From contig NW_022985173.1 in NCBI RefSeq assembly GCF_010093535.1, positions 998,855 through 1,062,854 of the forward strand: a stretch of 64,000 bases of DNA, read 5' to 3'. The notes under the pieces were generated by a model, which searched no databases, was not told where the DNA came from, and saw only the letters and a list, made by a program, of their open reading frames with translations. Shown in pieces: positions 8,671-18,975 of the stretch; the stretch's first letter is position 1, and every line of letters starts with the position of its first letter. The position numbers and the translations under genes were made by a program. This DNA is from Lindgomyces ingoldianus (taxonomy: Eukaryota > Ascomycota > Dothideomycetes > Pleosporales > Lindgomycetaceae).

Positions 8671-8730
8671 GTATGTTTTTTTCCGACTCCCGTTTTTCGT
8701 TTTTCCATTGTGCTAACCTTCTCGTCGCAG
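8671..8730 (+). other. Intron B in U2 copy 2 only
   Basis: A 60-bp insertion between TTTTCAG and TTTAATC of the U2 stem IIa region. It starts GTATGT, is T-rich, has TGTGCTAACC about 20 bp before the end and closes with GTCGCAG. Copy 1 reads TTTTCAGTTTAATC without a break at the same place. Hence this intron was gained in copy 2 or lost precisely from copy 1 after the duplication. Confidence 0.92.
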
Positions 8731-8978
8731 TTTAATCTCTGAAACGGTTTTACGAAACCATTTTCAAGATTATTCCTATTTTTGAACACGGTCCTCCTCT
8801 CACTGGGCTTGCTCATAGTTGCGGACACAGTGACGCCGGCCCCAGCACTACCGCCGGCTGTCGCGAATCTACACTCTTTTCATTGAGGCATCTGGCTGTA
8901 GCTGGGTGGTCGAGGAAGAGGTTTTGCTGTTTTGTTTCGTTTATAATTTACGCTGTAATGAAAACTCTGCGTATCGAT

Positions 8979-9531
8979 CGGCTTGGCGACATATGTATGA
9001 CTCTAAGCAAGGAGGTCTCGATTCATAGTAAGTGGTTTTTCCATTGTGAGGAGTTTGATACAGCTGATAGCATTGTAGCACATGACAAACCAAAGATTAG
9101 AATCAGAAATAAGCGTTAAATTACGATTTTCACTTTTGAGCCAATTGTAATTTTATCTCACGATATCAAGAAAAGACATCTGGGAAGTGAGTTTCGCACC
9201 AGCCACATTTCCGTCGTGGCTTTGCTGTCATCTCTGACAGTGCGATTCGAAATGACGGTCAGGGTTTTTTGGATCTTATAAAACGTATTAGTCAGCACAC
9301 AGACTGCCTGAATACAGAAATCGTATTTGGTGCTTGGTTTCATATACTAATCCCAATTCAGAATGTCGCTTCATGGGCGTTTCTGGCTCTTTGTCCAGCA
9401 ACCGAAAGCTCGGTGCATGCCATTGAACATGATCGAGGGCCCCCCGTGCTCTTAGCTTTACCCTCATTCCTCTTCAGCCTGTTGTACTGCAAGTGTTTGG
9501 GACTTTGGCCTTACACAAACCTACATACATC
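8979..9531. other. Gene-free stretch upstream of the recombinase gene
   Basis: I see no gene. The short ORFs at 9158-9343 and 9269-9565 lack motifs. The stretch must contain the promoter and 5' leader of the DUF3435 gene starting at 9532. Confidence 0.45.
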
Positions 9532-12135
9532 ATGGGCAAAGCAACTTCCAGGGCATCAAAACTGAAACTTAAGGGTATCTCTCCAGCTTCGTTGCAATCA
9601 AAAACGTATAAGAAGATAAAAAAGCGAATTTCTCCTGCTACGCAGATGAACTATGACTATGCACAGCGATTGTGGGAGGAGTACAGCCGCCTCCCTCCTT
9701 CTGTGGACAAAGCTAACTGGGACAGGTTCTGCGACTTCACTAAGAGACCTTCCACCCTGCAACCCGGATCTCCAGTTCCCGACAATCAAGTAATCAAACA
9801 ATACCTGACTTGGTGGGCCGCAAGCTCCACCGGCAAGATCCAGGACACGGTCAGCATCACTTCTACTAAGGTTGTATGGCAGAGGTTTCAGGCCATCATC
9901 TTCCGAGAGACTGAGAATCGGATGCCGCGGGAGCTGAATGAAGATATCAACGCAGTGAGTGTGAAACTAAAATTCAGTTTGAGCATTCCTAAGCAGAGCA
10001 GTGGACTCAAACGGAACTTTACGACGAAATGAATTTAACCCTGGAGAAGAGGAAAAAAGGGCATGTGTGATGGGGCCGTATACGCCAACCTTATGAACCA
10101 GCTCTTGTGTCACGATGCTGATGAGTTCGAATGGGAACGAGGCCGCGTGCAGCTCGGGTTAACGCTACAGTTCCATGTTTTCTCTGGCGGAAGGCCAGGG
10201 GGATTCATTTCTACTGGTTATTATCCTGATCTTTGCTTAGTATACAGAGACGTGCAGTTTATTCTTATCCGCTTGCAGGATGGGCAAGAGAAATTTGGTA
10301 TAGTCTTAGTGCAAAGGTGGAGGAAAGGTGAAGAGGAGAAACTAGATGAAAAGTAAGTATTCGTAGAAAGTCACATGATTCAGCGACTGACGAGGCAGTT
10401 TACATGTTCTGTGGCTAGAAGAGGACGACATCCTCAACTGCCCTGTTCAGCAATTCTTAGCACTAGCTTTTGCAGATGGAGCGTTCGCATCCATAACGAG
10501 CCGTTCAGATATTCAAAATGCGAAGCTCGATAGCGATGAAGATGTTCGAACCTTCCAGTACAAGCCTGAGATGCCTGACCAGCCATTTCTGGTCGATCCG
10601 AAGGGGAAACCCCTGCATTATGCACAATTCTGGTACAATCTGAAGTGGCTTAGCATCAGAGCTGGTTATATCGAGCACATTCGCCCATATGACATACGCA
10701 GAGGTACTGCAAATAAATTAGACGGTAATCAGCAAAGATCATTCAATACATTCATTATCTAACCCGCACGCAGAGGCGGTTGAGGTATCTACAAACTCCA
10801 GGAACCGGCTCTTGGGTCACTCGAGTGACAAAGTTTATCAGAAATACTATCAATCCAATATCTCGATGGTTGACATCAAAGGTATCGTGCTGCGCGACAA
10901 GGCCGATGAAGGGTTCGACACTACAGCGCTCCGGCGCAATCTGAGATTGAAGAGGGTGCCCTCAAGACTTCCATCACGAGCCAACCAAAAGTTCTTAACA
11001 CAGTTCAGGATGTCGATGATAACCGAACCAGAGATCACGAAGGACGTCTTGCATAAACGTGCTCGAGCGGCAGCATGGAAAGACTTTCAGGCTTCATGGA
11101 CCGAGCGTTACGAGACGATAGAACCGCCTGAACACCAACATCTATCACGGATCAAAGACTCTGTCGAGCACTTAGGCAACTTGGATGACCCGGAAACTAA
11201 AAGTCGAATCATGATGCGATTTGATGAACATCGCAGGCTTATCAAAGAAGAGGTTGGAAAGCCGGGCTACAGTTTGCGGACGTCACCCGCCTTGGACAGT
11301 CTTGTCTTCCTAGCGCGGCGGAACTACACGCATTCTGCTTTATATTACCCTGGGACAGAGCCTGAAGAGAGCACTTCTGGTGCGCTAAGATGCCGGTTTT
11401 GTCGTATTGATCTCGTTGGGTAAGTAATCCCTGAGCCTCCCACCCATTCGCCTTCTTCGTTCCTTGCTAAAAAAAAAAGCAATTAGAATGAAAAATAGTA
11501 TTGTCCATATTCAAGAGTGTGCTGTTCGTCATAAAACTCTGTCTATGGAGAGAACGTGGAAAGCACGACAATGCTATCGTTGCAGTGCTTGGTTCAACCA
11601 GCTGCATAAATTCCGGGAACATTGTCAGCATCACCTAGAAGAGCTGGATTCGTACTGTGGAATACTGAGGCTGCGAAATATTGTTGTATCAGCTGGCAGA
11701 TGCCCTTTTTGTCTAGGGGATCCGGTATTGAAAAGATGGGGTGAATATGAGAAAGTTGTGACGAGCTTCACAACCTCGGCAGCGTTCACAAAGCATCTGA
11801 ACAAACACATCCAAGAGCTTCGCATGGTAGGACTGAACCAGCATGGTGCTTGCATCAAATGTCCACATCCGCGATGTGACCAGCGCGATGTTTGCAGCTG
11901 GAAAGACCTTCTACACCACTTTTATGATGACCACGGTATTGAAGAAAATCTCTTCCCAGAGGAGGAACTTCCCCCGGTGACTGAAGTGGTTCGGCCTGTG
12001 ACTCGAACGGTTCGGACGCCTGGACGTCGGTTTATTGCGTCTCCGTACGAAAGTTCGCTACCCGAAACTCCCCTAGTGGTTCAAGTGCCCCGAACTACTC
12101 CGTATGAGTTCTTTCCATATTCTGGAGCGCACTGA
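9532..12135 (+). CDS. DUF3435/FluG-type tyrosine recombinase with C-terminal zinc fingers, frame damaged
   Basis: The protein is related to the DUF3435 tyrosine recombinases of fungi. Exons are about 9532-9954, 9997-10352, 10399-10724, 10774-11419 and 11487-12135, giving roughly 800 residues. Visible catalytic landmarks are the first Arg in FSGGRPGGF, the Arg block RPYDIRRGTAN, the His in LLGHSSDK and the Tyr in VYQKYYQS. C-terminal Cys/His clusters (CRFC, CYRC...H..H, CPFC...H...H, CPHPRC...H) form probable zinc fingers. One problem is clear. The conserved-looking segment at 9996-10058 (EQWTQTELYDEMNLTLEKRK) lies in a different frame from both flanks. Two shifts, one near 9996 and one at the A6 run 10053-10058, cancel each other. 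The gene may be a young pseudogene, carry an unusual splice, or contain a base error. It is not flanked by anything that proves a Starship element. Confidence 0.7.
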
Positions 12136-12709
12136 CGAAGTCATGGTTGTTGAGTTTTATGGAATGATCCGCGGGTGCCGGATTTCGAGGTTACAGCAGC
12201 ACAAATGTCGGAGGTGGTTTGGGACATGGATGACAGGGTATGAGTGATGATTGAAGAGTGAGGAATGATAAGTGATGAATGAAGGTAGATGGTAAAGATA
12301 TGTTTTGACGTAAATGGAGAAGATGTACTGATGGTTGGTATATAGATGTATTGATGGGAGATGGTAGACGATATATGGCTGATTGTTGAGAGGAAATGGA
12401 GGAAGTAGTGCCATCATCAAATGTGCGGTGCGGTGGTGTTAAATATCATTTCATTTGGTCATGGCAAGCGCCTAATAAATGCACTGCCTCCGAGAAGATG
12501 CCTTACAGTGCTAGGGTCTCCGCTAGATACGGATTCGTAAGTCAGAAACCCGAGACTCGAGGTTACTCCGCCTTAGTTAGGCCTGTCACAATGTAGGCAG
12601 TCAAGGCGCAGGTTCGGAGTGAGAGTTTCCCATCACCCAACGTGTGATACTGCAGTAGGTCCCAGTCACTGATGCTTTGAGACAGTCGCAGTGAACCATA
12701 GAGCATGAC
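12136..12709. other. Gene-free, with purine-rich simple sequence
   Basis: From about 12215 to 12400 the plus strand is dominated by irregular GATG/TGAT/GGTAGATGG steps, which is low-complexity sequence and creates spurious minus-strand ORFs (His/Tyr/Ser-rich). No gene recognised. Confidence 0.5.
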
Positions 12710-13468
12710 CAGCGTTTCCAACAGGAAGTAGTACAATTAATACTTTTGCTCCACCTATAATTACATAAGGCAAACAAACATAACTACATTTTTAACTATT
12801 ATAATTTAATTAATAAGGCTTAAAAGTAAGCAGTATATAATTAAGGTAGACTTTTTTAAGGTTGCAGTCTCTAACGCGCGTAAGGGCTAGGGGAGCGTGT
12901 TTGTGCCACTATTTACATGTTAGTATAGCCTTAGAGCTTACCCTGTACTACAACAACTTTTTAGACAACCTTATTATAGCAAAAGATAACAGTCCCTTGT
13001 ATAGGGAACCTCTAGATTAGTAGCTCTAGGTTAGTTAGCGCAACTATCCTGTACTCTTTAAGATAGCGCTTAATTTCCTATGTATACCCTCCACAAGCTG
13101 CAACTGCAAGAGAGCCTTTAGCAGAGGGAAAAGGACAGTTACTTGTAACTGTAATTATCTCTTAGGCTCTATAATTAAAGCTTTACAACTTTAGAAAAAC
13201 TAGCTACATTATAAAGTTATTTTTAGTAAATTAAATAACTTTACATGCTATAATAAAAGTAAGAAGGACTTTACTACTTTAAAAGCTTTAACAGTTATGT
13301 TGTAACTTTTAGTAAAAAGTTAAAAAGTATAAGCAGCTTTAATTAAACTGTAACTTAATTATATTAACCCCTACTGTTAGGTGAAGCAAACAAAAGTATA
13401 TAATAAGTAAGACATAACTTGTCTAGAAAGCCTGAGTCAAATCGTACTACTTCCTAATGGAAACGCTG
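12710..13468. mobile_element. Short non-autonomous hAT element, 759 bp
   Basis: The ends are inverted repeats of about 27 bp (12710-12736 and 13442-13468) starting CAGCGTTTCCAACAGGAAGT, with three mismatches. They are flanked by a perfect 8-bp target duplication, AGCATGAC at 12702-12709 and 13469-13476. An 8-bp duplication with CAG-starting repeats is the hAT signature. The interior is TA-rich with no ORF. Its right half resembles the right end of the larger element at 34961-38023, sharing for example AGAAAAACTAGCT and a preceding AGCTGCAACTGCAAGAG-like block. It is probably a deletion derivative of that family, with RIP-like decay. Confidence 0.88.
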
Positions 13469-15081
13469 AGCATGACGGCAAATCATAGAAAAAGCTTTTT
13501 TAAAATTTTAAAAGCGTAAAATCTCAGCCAATATCTAGGGTAATCGCAGAATCTAAAGGTTGAATCATGCTAAGTACTAGAAAGCCTTCATATCCTTGAT
13601 GAGCTAAGATCCTTCGTATGAAGTTTATTGTAAGCTTTCCCTGCAGATACTGGCTTTCTGATCCCTCTTTCCGCAATCTAAAGCACCGCATTGGCAGTTC
13701 CGTTAAACTGGACACGACGATGTCAGTGTCTCCACATCCATGCACTAAATCCATAAGCCTGCGATTTATATATAGGATCCTAGAGTTACAACTGCTGAAA
13801 GTTGAGAAATAAGCCCGAACATTCACATGAATACAGCCTCTGAATACGGGAATCCATTTAGGAATACTATTAGAAAGAGTTCCTGAAAGATACAGAGCAC
13901 ACAAGATCTACTTTGATAAGGTAGTGATGTTGTAGGAAACACTTGAGGAAAAGTGCTTTTGCAGCTCCTCTATAGTCATGTTGTCTGGCACTAGATGTTG
14001 CTAGGTCTCGCATTGAAAATCTTAGAGAAGAGCGGGTAAATTTGGATCCTGTCCCTTAGGACAGCCGGTTACCACCACAAATATATGGAAAGGACGAGCA
14101 TCTCCATTTAGAGATGAATGACTGCAAGGACCATGTAGTCTGCGCTCCAATCTCTTTAAGTCCGCGCCAAATATCTGTACTGTTATGCCTAAGTTTCTTA
14201 TCAGGGTCAGACCTGACGTATCCTCAATGTAGGCTGTCATGCTTAGGATCTTGCCGCCTGCGACACAAATCTCTCTATTGTGGCCACGGGCTTGGATCTA
14301 GATGTGTGAAGATGGGAACCTGGACACCTAGTTCTTTAGTTGGTTGAGCCTTGGCCTGCCTGGTCGTCTAGTGAGGTGTCAAGGGATGGGATACTGAGCT
14401 TGAATGTGCAGGCTTGAGGCGAGTGAGTAGACGTGCTAGTAATAGTAATGGTAGATACACAAGCCGGCCCTCTTGTGTGCTGGTAGTCTTGCGCCATGGC
14501 GTGCGGTTTGTTGTCGTGGCTTGGACGCATCCACTCCGAGCAAGAGAAGTCAGGATGTTATGGAATTCTCAGCGACTTTCATCGATCCTATTTCTGGGAC
14601 GAGACGCGCAGAGGCTTTGCTATTCCTAGTAGTTCTACGCTTGATTGAGGATATCCTATTTTCGCGCTAAAGATAGCAGAGCCGGATTCCAGGTATGGAA
14701 AGGGTGTGTGGGATTGAGAAGTAGCATTGGGGATGCTGCAGATTATGAGGGTGACGTAGCCCCCGGACAGTAGGTGGGATTTGGAGTGCTAACTCTGAAA
14801 TGCTGCTGAGGGATGAAGTGCGAAGTTCTCTATTATGGTCTTGACAGAAAGAGCGCTATGGTAAGTCTTTTGGGGAGGCTCTCGGCTGCTCGAAGATGTT
14901 TCGTGGCAAGCTTGTATCCATATATATCACTAATTTCCTTTGTAAAGTGAGGACGTATTCACTTCTATTCATCTGATAACCTGCCTTGGCGAGCACACCC
15001 CAAGGCTTCGGATATGTGATGGGCAGGTATTAGATTCTCACATATATATATACTATCGCAGCTCGTCGTAGGGGTTCTCAT
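13469..15081. other. Stretch without a recognised gene
   Basis: A 126-codon minus-strand frame (13524-13904) has plausible amino-acid use but no motif I recognise, and nothing upstream completes it. The other ORFs (14022-14240 and 14414-14629) are short. The final 150 bp before the agmatinase stop should contain its 3' untranslated region. Confidence 0.4.
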
Positions 15082-16570
15082 TCACAATTCATCCTTCACC
15101 CTTTCATTCCCCTTCTCCTCACTTGGAGTCTTCGCCTGCTCAATTAATCCTTTCCTCACAATGCTCGTCAAAATTTCATACGCAACCTGCGCCGCTGCCA
15201 AACTTGTTGCCTCAGTCCCGCCATCATAAGCAGGACTGACCTCGACAATATCAGCGCCTACCACATTCATCCCCTCAATACCCCTCAAAATCCTAATCAA
15301 CTCTCTTGTCGTCCAACCTCCGGGCTCAGGCGTCCCTGTTCCGGGTGCAAGCCCAGGATCAATGACATCAATGTCAATAGAGAGGTACACAGGAACGGAT
15401 GTCCCCACGCGCTCCATAATGGATTTTATAACGCCTTTGACCCCAATTTCATCAATATCATCGGTGGATATCCGGATCCAGTTTTGAGCCGTATCGTCCT
15501 CAAAGTCTTCTAGATCATCACCTGAAAGTCGCGTGCGGAGGCCTGCATGTACGGACGAGCCGTTTGCGATGAGTCCTTCAGTCGCCGCAATCCAGAACAT
15601 GCTTCCATGGTTGAAGAAGGACTGCGTGGATAAGTCTGTCGGATCGATCCATGCTGACGGGTATTTTGCAGGATGCCAGGTATCCAAGTGAGCGTCGAAA
15701 TGCACCACAGCTATTGGCTGTCCGTATATCTGTTTCAGGGCGCGGAGAGCGGGGAGGGCAATGCTATGGTCTCCACCTAATGTCAACAACTTGGGTTTGT
15801 GCAGGTAGGCCGTTGGCGAGGAACGGGACTCTGGGGTTGGGGTTCTGGTGCCTAGTTCGACGAATGCTTCGCTCATTTGGCGGAGGGCGAGAGCGTTGTC
15901 GAAAGGCGTGATGGGGATGTCGCCGCAGTCAACGATTTTGGCCCAGGAGGTGTAGGGATTGAGGTTGGCGCGTGGGTTGAAGCCGCGGAAGGAGGTCTGT
16001 CTGGAGGAGCCTGCTCGGATGGCGCGGGGGCCGAATCGAGCTCCTGGATAGAGTTAGGTGGATATTGGAGATCTCGAGGAGTAGAAGGGCTCAAGAGGTT
16101 AAATAGAGGGGGTTGAACTAGATATGACAGAAGAAAGCGCTCGGTGACGATGCGACAACGCATGAATACATTCACCATAGCACCTACCTGGCCTATAGCT
16201 GACTGCCGTATCAAAAGGAGCCCCAATGATGCCTATATCATAATCGGTTTCAGGATGACTTAAGCATCGGGTGTGAGGGAGATGGGCAAATGTCGATATG
16301 CCCGAGAATCCCCACTACAAAGGAATTAATGCTTGGAGAGCAAGGCACAAGAATGCGAGTAATTACATCTGTTCCCCATTTTCTCTCGAGCTCTTCTAGA
16401 CGCGGATGTGAGAGTGGTTCTTGGTCTTCTACATAGTGGGTTGAAAGGGTGAGAGCGAAGCGGGGTAGGAAAGCAAGAATGGGAGTTGATAATAGAAGCA
16501 TATTCAATAAGATCAACACATTGAATAACTTTGAGAAAGGAAGAAGAAAGAAGATATTAAAGTAAAACAA
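15082..16570 (-). CDS. Agmatinase/arginase-family ureohydrolase with N-terminal signal segment
   Basis: This is a manganese-dependent ureohydrolase, most like fungal agmatinases, which hydrolyse agmatine to putrescine and urea. Exons in coding order are 16570-16367, 16314-16188 and 16043-15082, with introns of 52 and 144 bp, giving 430 residues. All metal-binding motifs are present: GGDHS at 200-204, DAHLD at 227-231 and SIDIDVIDP at 332-340. SYRPGARFGP and AIRAGS precede them. The N-terminus [17 protein letters not shown]... is strongly hydrophobic, as in secreted fungal members of this family; a later Met (residue 24) could also start the chain. Substrate choice between agmatine and a related guanidino compound cannot be settled from the motifs. 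It diverges from the DNA glycosylase gene. Confidence 0.88.
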
Positions 16571-17057
16571 GTTAAGAAGTCATGAAAGGGCGCGAATTAT
16601 GTAACAGCGTCTTATCATTGCGTCCCTGCTCCGAGGTCCCGCGTTAAACTGTGACGGGTGGCTCAATTTGGCAATAAATTGCAGAGACTTCCATGGTCAA
16701 CATCTAAGAGTAGAATTTCCTGTGGAGAATCCTTCGAATGCCGATGGGATGATACGATGCGGAGGAAGGAGGAAGCGTGGGAGTCAAAAATGGCGTGGAC
16801 GTGACCAATAGGAAGCTGTGGGGCGACACCAACGTCCCCGGCCCCGTGAGACCGCGCCCTCGCGTCGTGCCGTTGTCTCGCCAGGAGCTTTTACTCCAAC
16901 CCCCTCCAGTCTATCACAACCTCCCTGTCCTGCTTTCTCCGTTGCGAATCACTTTCACGAACCCTTCGATCCAGATCATTGTGCAGAAATATCTTTAACT
17001 CGAGTAGGAGCCTATCAATCCGGTATCTCCTGCGCGAGCGCGTCTTGAAGCTTCATC
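16571..17057. other. Divergent promoter region
   Basis: 487 bp shared between the agmatinase gene (minus) and the glycosylase gene (plus). I see no clear TATA box or palindrome. The stretch 16850-16990 is pyrimidine-rich, typical of fungal 5' leaders, just ahead of the glycosylase ATG. Confidence 0.45.
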
Positions 17058-18440
17058 ATGCCTGAGGTATCATCTGAATAGCCTGCAACCAACGAGCAGT
17101 TCGCTAACATTGCGTAGATTGGCGAAGTCGCGCGTATCGTGCATTACTTAAAGAAGCATGTCGTTGGTAAGACAATTGCTGCCGTCAAGACACAAGAGGA
17201 TGCTGTACGTACTCTTCCCAATACACACTCCCATCCAACCCCCATCTTTACTCATACTCTCCAAGATTGTATACGGCAAGGTCGGCACCTCGGCATCGGC
17301 TTTCCAAGAAGCCATGACTGGCAAGAAAGTTGTGGATGCCCGACAACAAGGCAAATACTTCTGGCTGGAGATGGAATCGCCCCCGCATCCACTGATACAC
17401 TTTGGCATGTCGGGATGGATAAAGTTCTCAAACGATGACTCTGCGTACTATCGACCTACTAAACCGGAGGGAAGCGAGTGGCCGCCGCGATTCTGGAAAT
17501 TTGTTCTTCAGATTAAAGAGGACCCTGACTGCGAAATAGCATTCGTCGATGCGCGACGACTGGGTCGGGTTAGACTCGTAGACGCGAAGGGAGATGAGAT
17601 GAGGAAGACAACGCCATTGAAGGAGAACGGCCCGGACCCTGTCATTGATCCTGAGATCCTGACCGTGGAGTGGCTGAAGAGGAAGTTGAGGAGCAAGAGG
17701 GTTCCCGTCAAAGCACTTTTGCTGGATCAAGCAAATATCAGCGGTATTGGCAATTGGGTCGGGTAAGTGTCGCCTGGTCTACATTTCCATCTGATCATCA
17801 GCTAATTTCTACCAGAGATGAGATTCTCTACCAAGCCCGCCTCCATCCTGAACAATACAGCAACACATTCAGCGACACCCAAGTCAAGGAGCTCCACGAT
17901 GCCATGGTCTATGTTTGCAACACCGCTGTCGATACACTCGCGGACGCGGAAAAGTTCCCGGAGGATTGGCTGATGCGGCATCGTTGGGATAAAGGAAAGA
18001 AGAATGGGGGAAAGCTGCCGAATGGTGCCAAGATAACCTTCCTCAAGGTTGGTGGGAGAACTTCTGCCGTCGTGCCGAGTGTTCAGAAGAAGACCGGAGC
18101 TGTTGCTGGTGATGTATCAGAGGATGTGAATGGGGGTGGGGAGTCAGATGAGGACGTGAAGTCAAAGAAGGACAGCAAGCGAAAAGGCAAAGCTATAAAG
18201 GGGGAAGACGAGGAAGAGGAAGAGGAAAAGCCTAAAGCGAACTCGAAACGAGGTCGCAAAAAGGTCGAGGAGAACGGGGCAGTCAAGGATGAAGAGCAGG
18301 AGGAGTCCCCTGCCCCGAAGAGGCAGAGAAGGGCTGTTAATAATGAAACTCCAAAGAAGGGAAAGCAAACAGCGGAGGAGAAGGTTAGAACCGAGGAGGT
18401 CAGTGGGAGGCGGAGGTCTGGTCGATTGTCGATGGGTTAG
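17058..18440 (+). CDS. Formamidopyrimidine-DNA glycosylase (Fpg/MutM family, zincless fungal type)
   Basis: Base-excision repair enzyme that removes oxidised purines and cuts the abasic site. Exons are 17058-17066, 17118-17204, 17266-17762 and 17816-18440, giving 405 residues. The first exon codes only for MPE, the start of the catalytic N-terminus, with Pro2 as the expected nucleophile and Glu3. FGMSGWIKF, FVDARRLGR and the helix-two-turn-helix region LLDQANISGIGNWVGDEIL match the family. The usual C-terminal zinc finger is missing, as in plant and fungal Fpg. Instead the tail from about residue 300 is a low-complexity Lys/Glu/Arg-rich extension with nuclear-localisation-like KR clusters. 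The AAG acceptor at 17265 is my choice because it keeps the frame and family alignment. Confidence 0.9.
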
Positions 18441-18975
18441 GTTTGATTATGGAGTTCATCTAGCCATTGCCCTTTGATTCATGGTGTTCATGAACAAACG
18501 GATGCAAACACTTCGAATTAGAAGAACTGTATTGCCGGTTGCAGGACGGGGCGTCCAATGTACAGTAGGCTTGATCTTTTAGGGAATCACAAACAATATG
18601 AAATATGTAACATGCTGTTCTCCCACTTGAACACTGATCAATACACTATTGAAGACTTTACCACACCAGTTACAATCCTTCACCCAATTGGAGGAAGTCT
18701 TGGCAAAGATTTTGGCGCTCGGGTGGGATCGAACTTCGAAATTCACAGCTCCCCACTACGACCTTGTTCAGCTGTGACCACTCCTCCCCCATGCTCGGGC
18801 TGGGCTCATATTCTGCCATTTGAATTGAAATGATGCCGACTCTCATGTAATCCATTCTTTGCATTCCGAATCCTCCGACTTTGGCTGAATCGCCAGCCTT
18901 ACCCGGCGCCGTTAGTTCCGACCTGGAGGCGCACGACACCACCTTCAATCTCGATACATAACACGACTCCCCACC
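18441..18975. other. Intergenic region before Naa15
   Basis: 535 bp with no recognised element. It must hold the 3' end of the glycosylase transcript and the promoter of the Naa15 gene, whose ATG context is CACCATGC. Confidence 0.4.

Larger units (their letters stand above)
8553..8866 (+). ncRNA. U2 spliceosomal snRNA, copy 2, interrupted by two introns
   Basis: This carries the same U2 core as copy 1. Exon 1 is about 8553-8590 (through AAGTGTAGTA), exon 2 is only 14 nt at 8657-8670 (TCTGTTCTTTTCAG), and exon 3 begins TTTAATCTCTGAAACGG at 8731. After removal of the two introns (66 and 60 bp) the RNA is about 188 nt. Stem IIb reads GGTTT-TACG-AAACC instead of GTGTC-TACG-GACAC, so pairing is preserved by compensating changes. 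The Sm site (TATTTTTGA) and stem IV are identical to copy 1. Outside stem IIb I count one exon difference before the 3' tail (GAACACGG versus GAACGCGG). The 5' end is approximate. Confidence 0.95.
7650..8978 (+). repeat. Segmental duplication, copy B (carries U2 copy 2)
   Basis: Counterpart of about 985-1964. Shared landmarks are CTGAGTTCTTCT near the left end, GGCCCACAAATCCGTTGCAC upstream of the palindrome, the TATA box, the snRNA, and the 3' flank through TTTTGCTGTTTTGTTTCGTTT to CTCTGCGTATCGAT. The upstream parts have diverged with indels while the promoter core and snRNA are nearly identical, which suggests selection on the transcription unit. Confidence 0.8.

Noticed and set aside
9119..12135. 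Possible Starship giant transposon led by the DUF3435 gene
   Set aside because: A TTAC-N7-A sequence occurs at about 9120-9131, resembling a Starship target motif, but five fixed bases occur by chance about once per kilobase. Downstream genes include conserved housekeeping functions (Naa15, Rpp40, Ump1), not typical cargo, and no matching right boundary is seen.
12157..12420. His/Tyr/Ser-rich 87-codon minus-strand ORF
   Set aside because: It is the translation of purine/pyrimidine-biased simple sequence and has no start context or neighbours.
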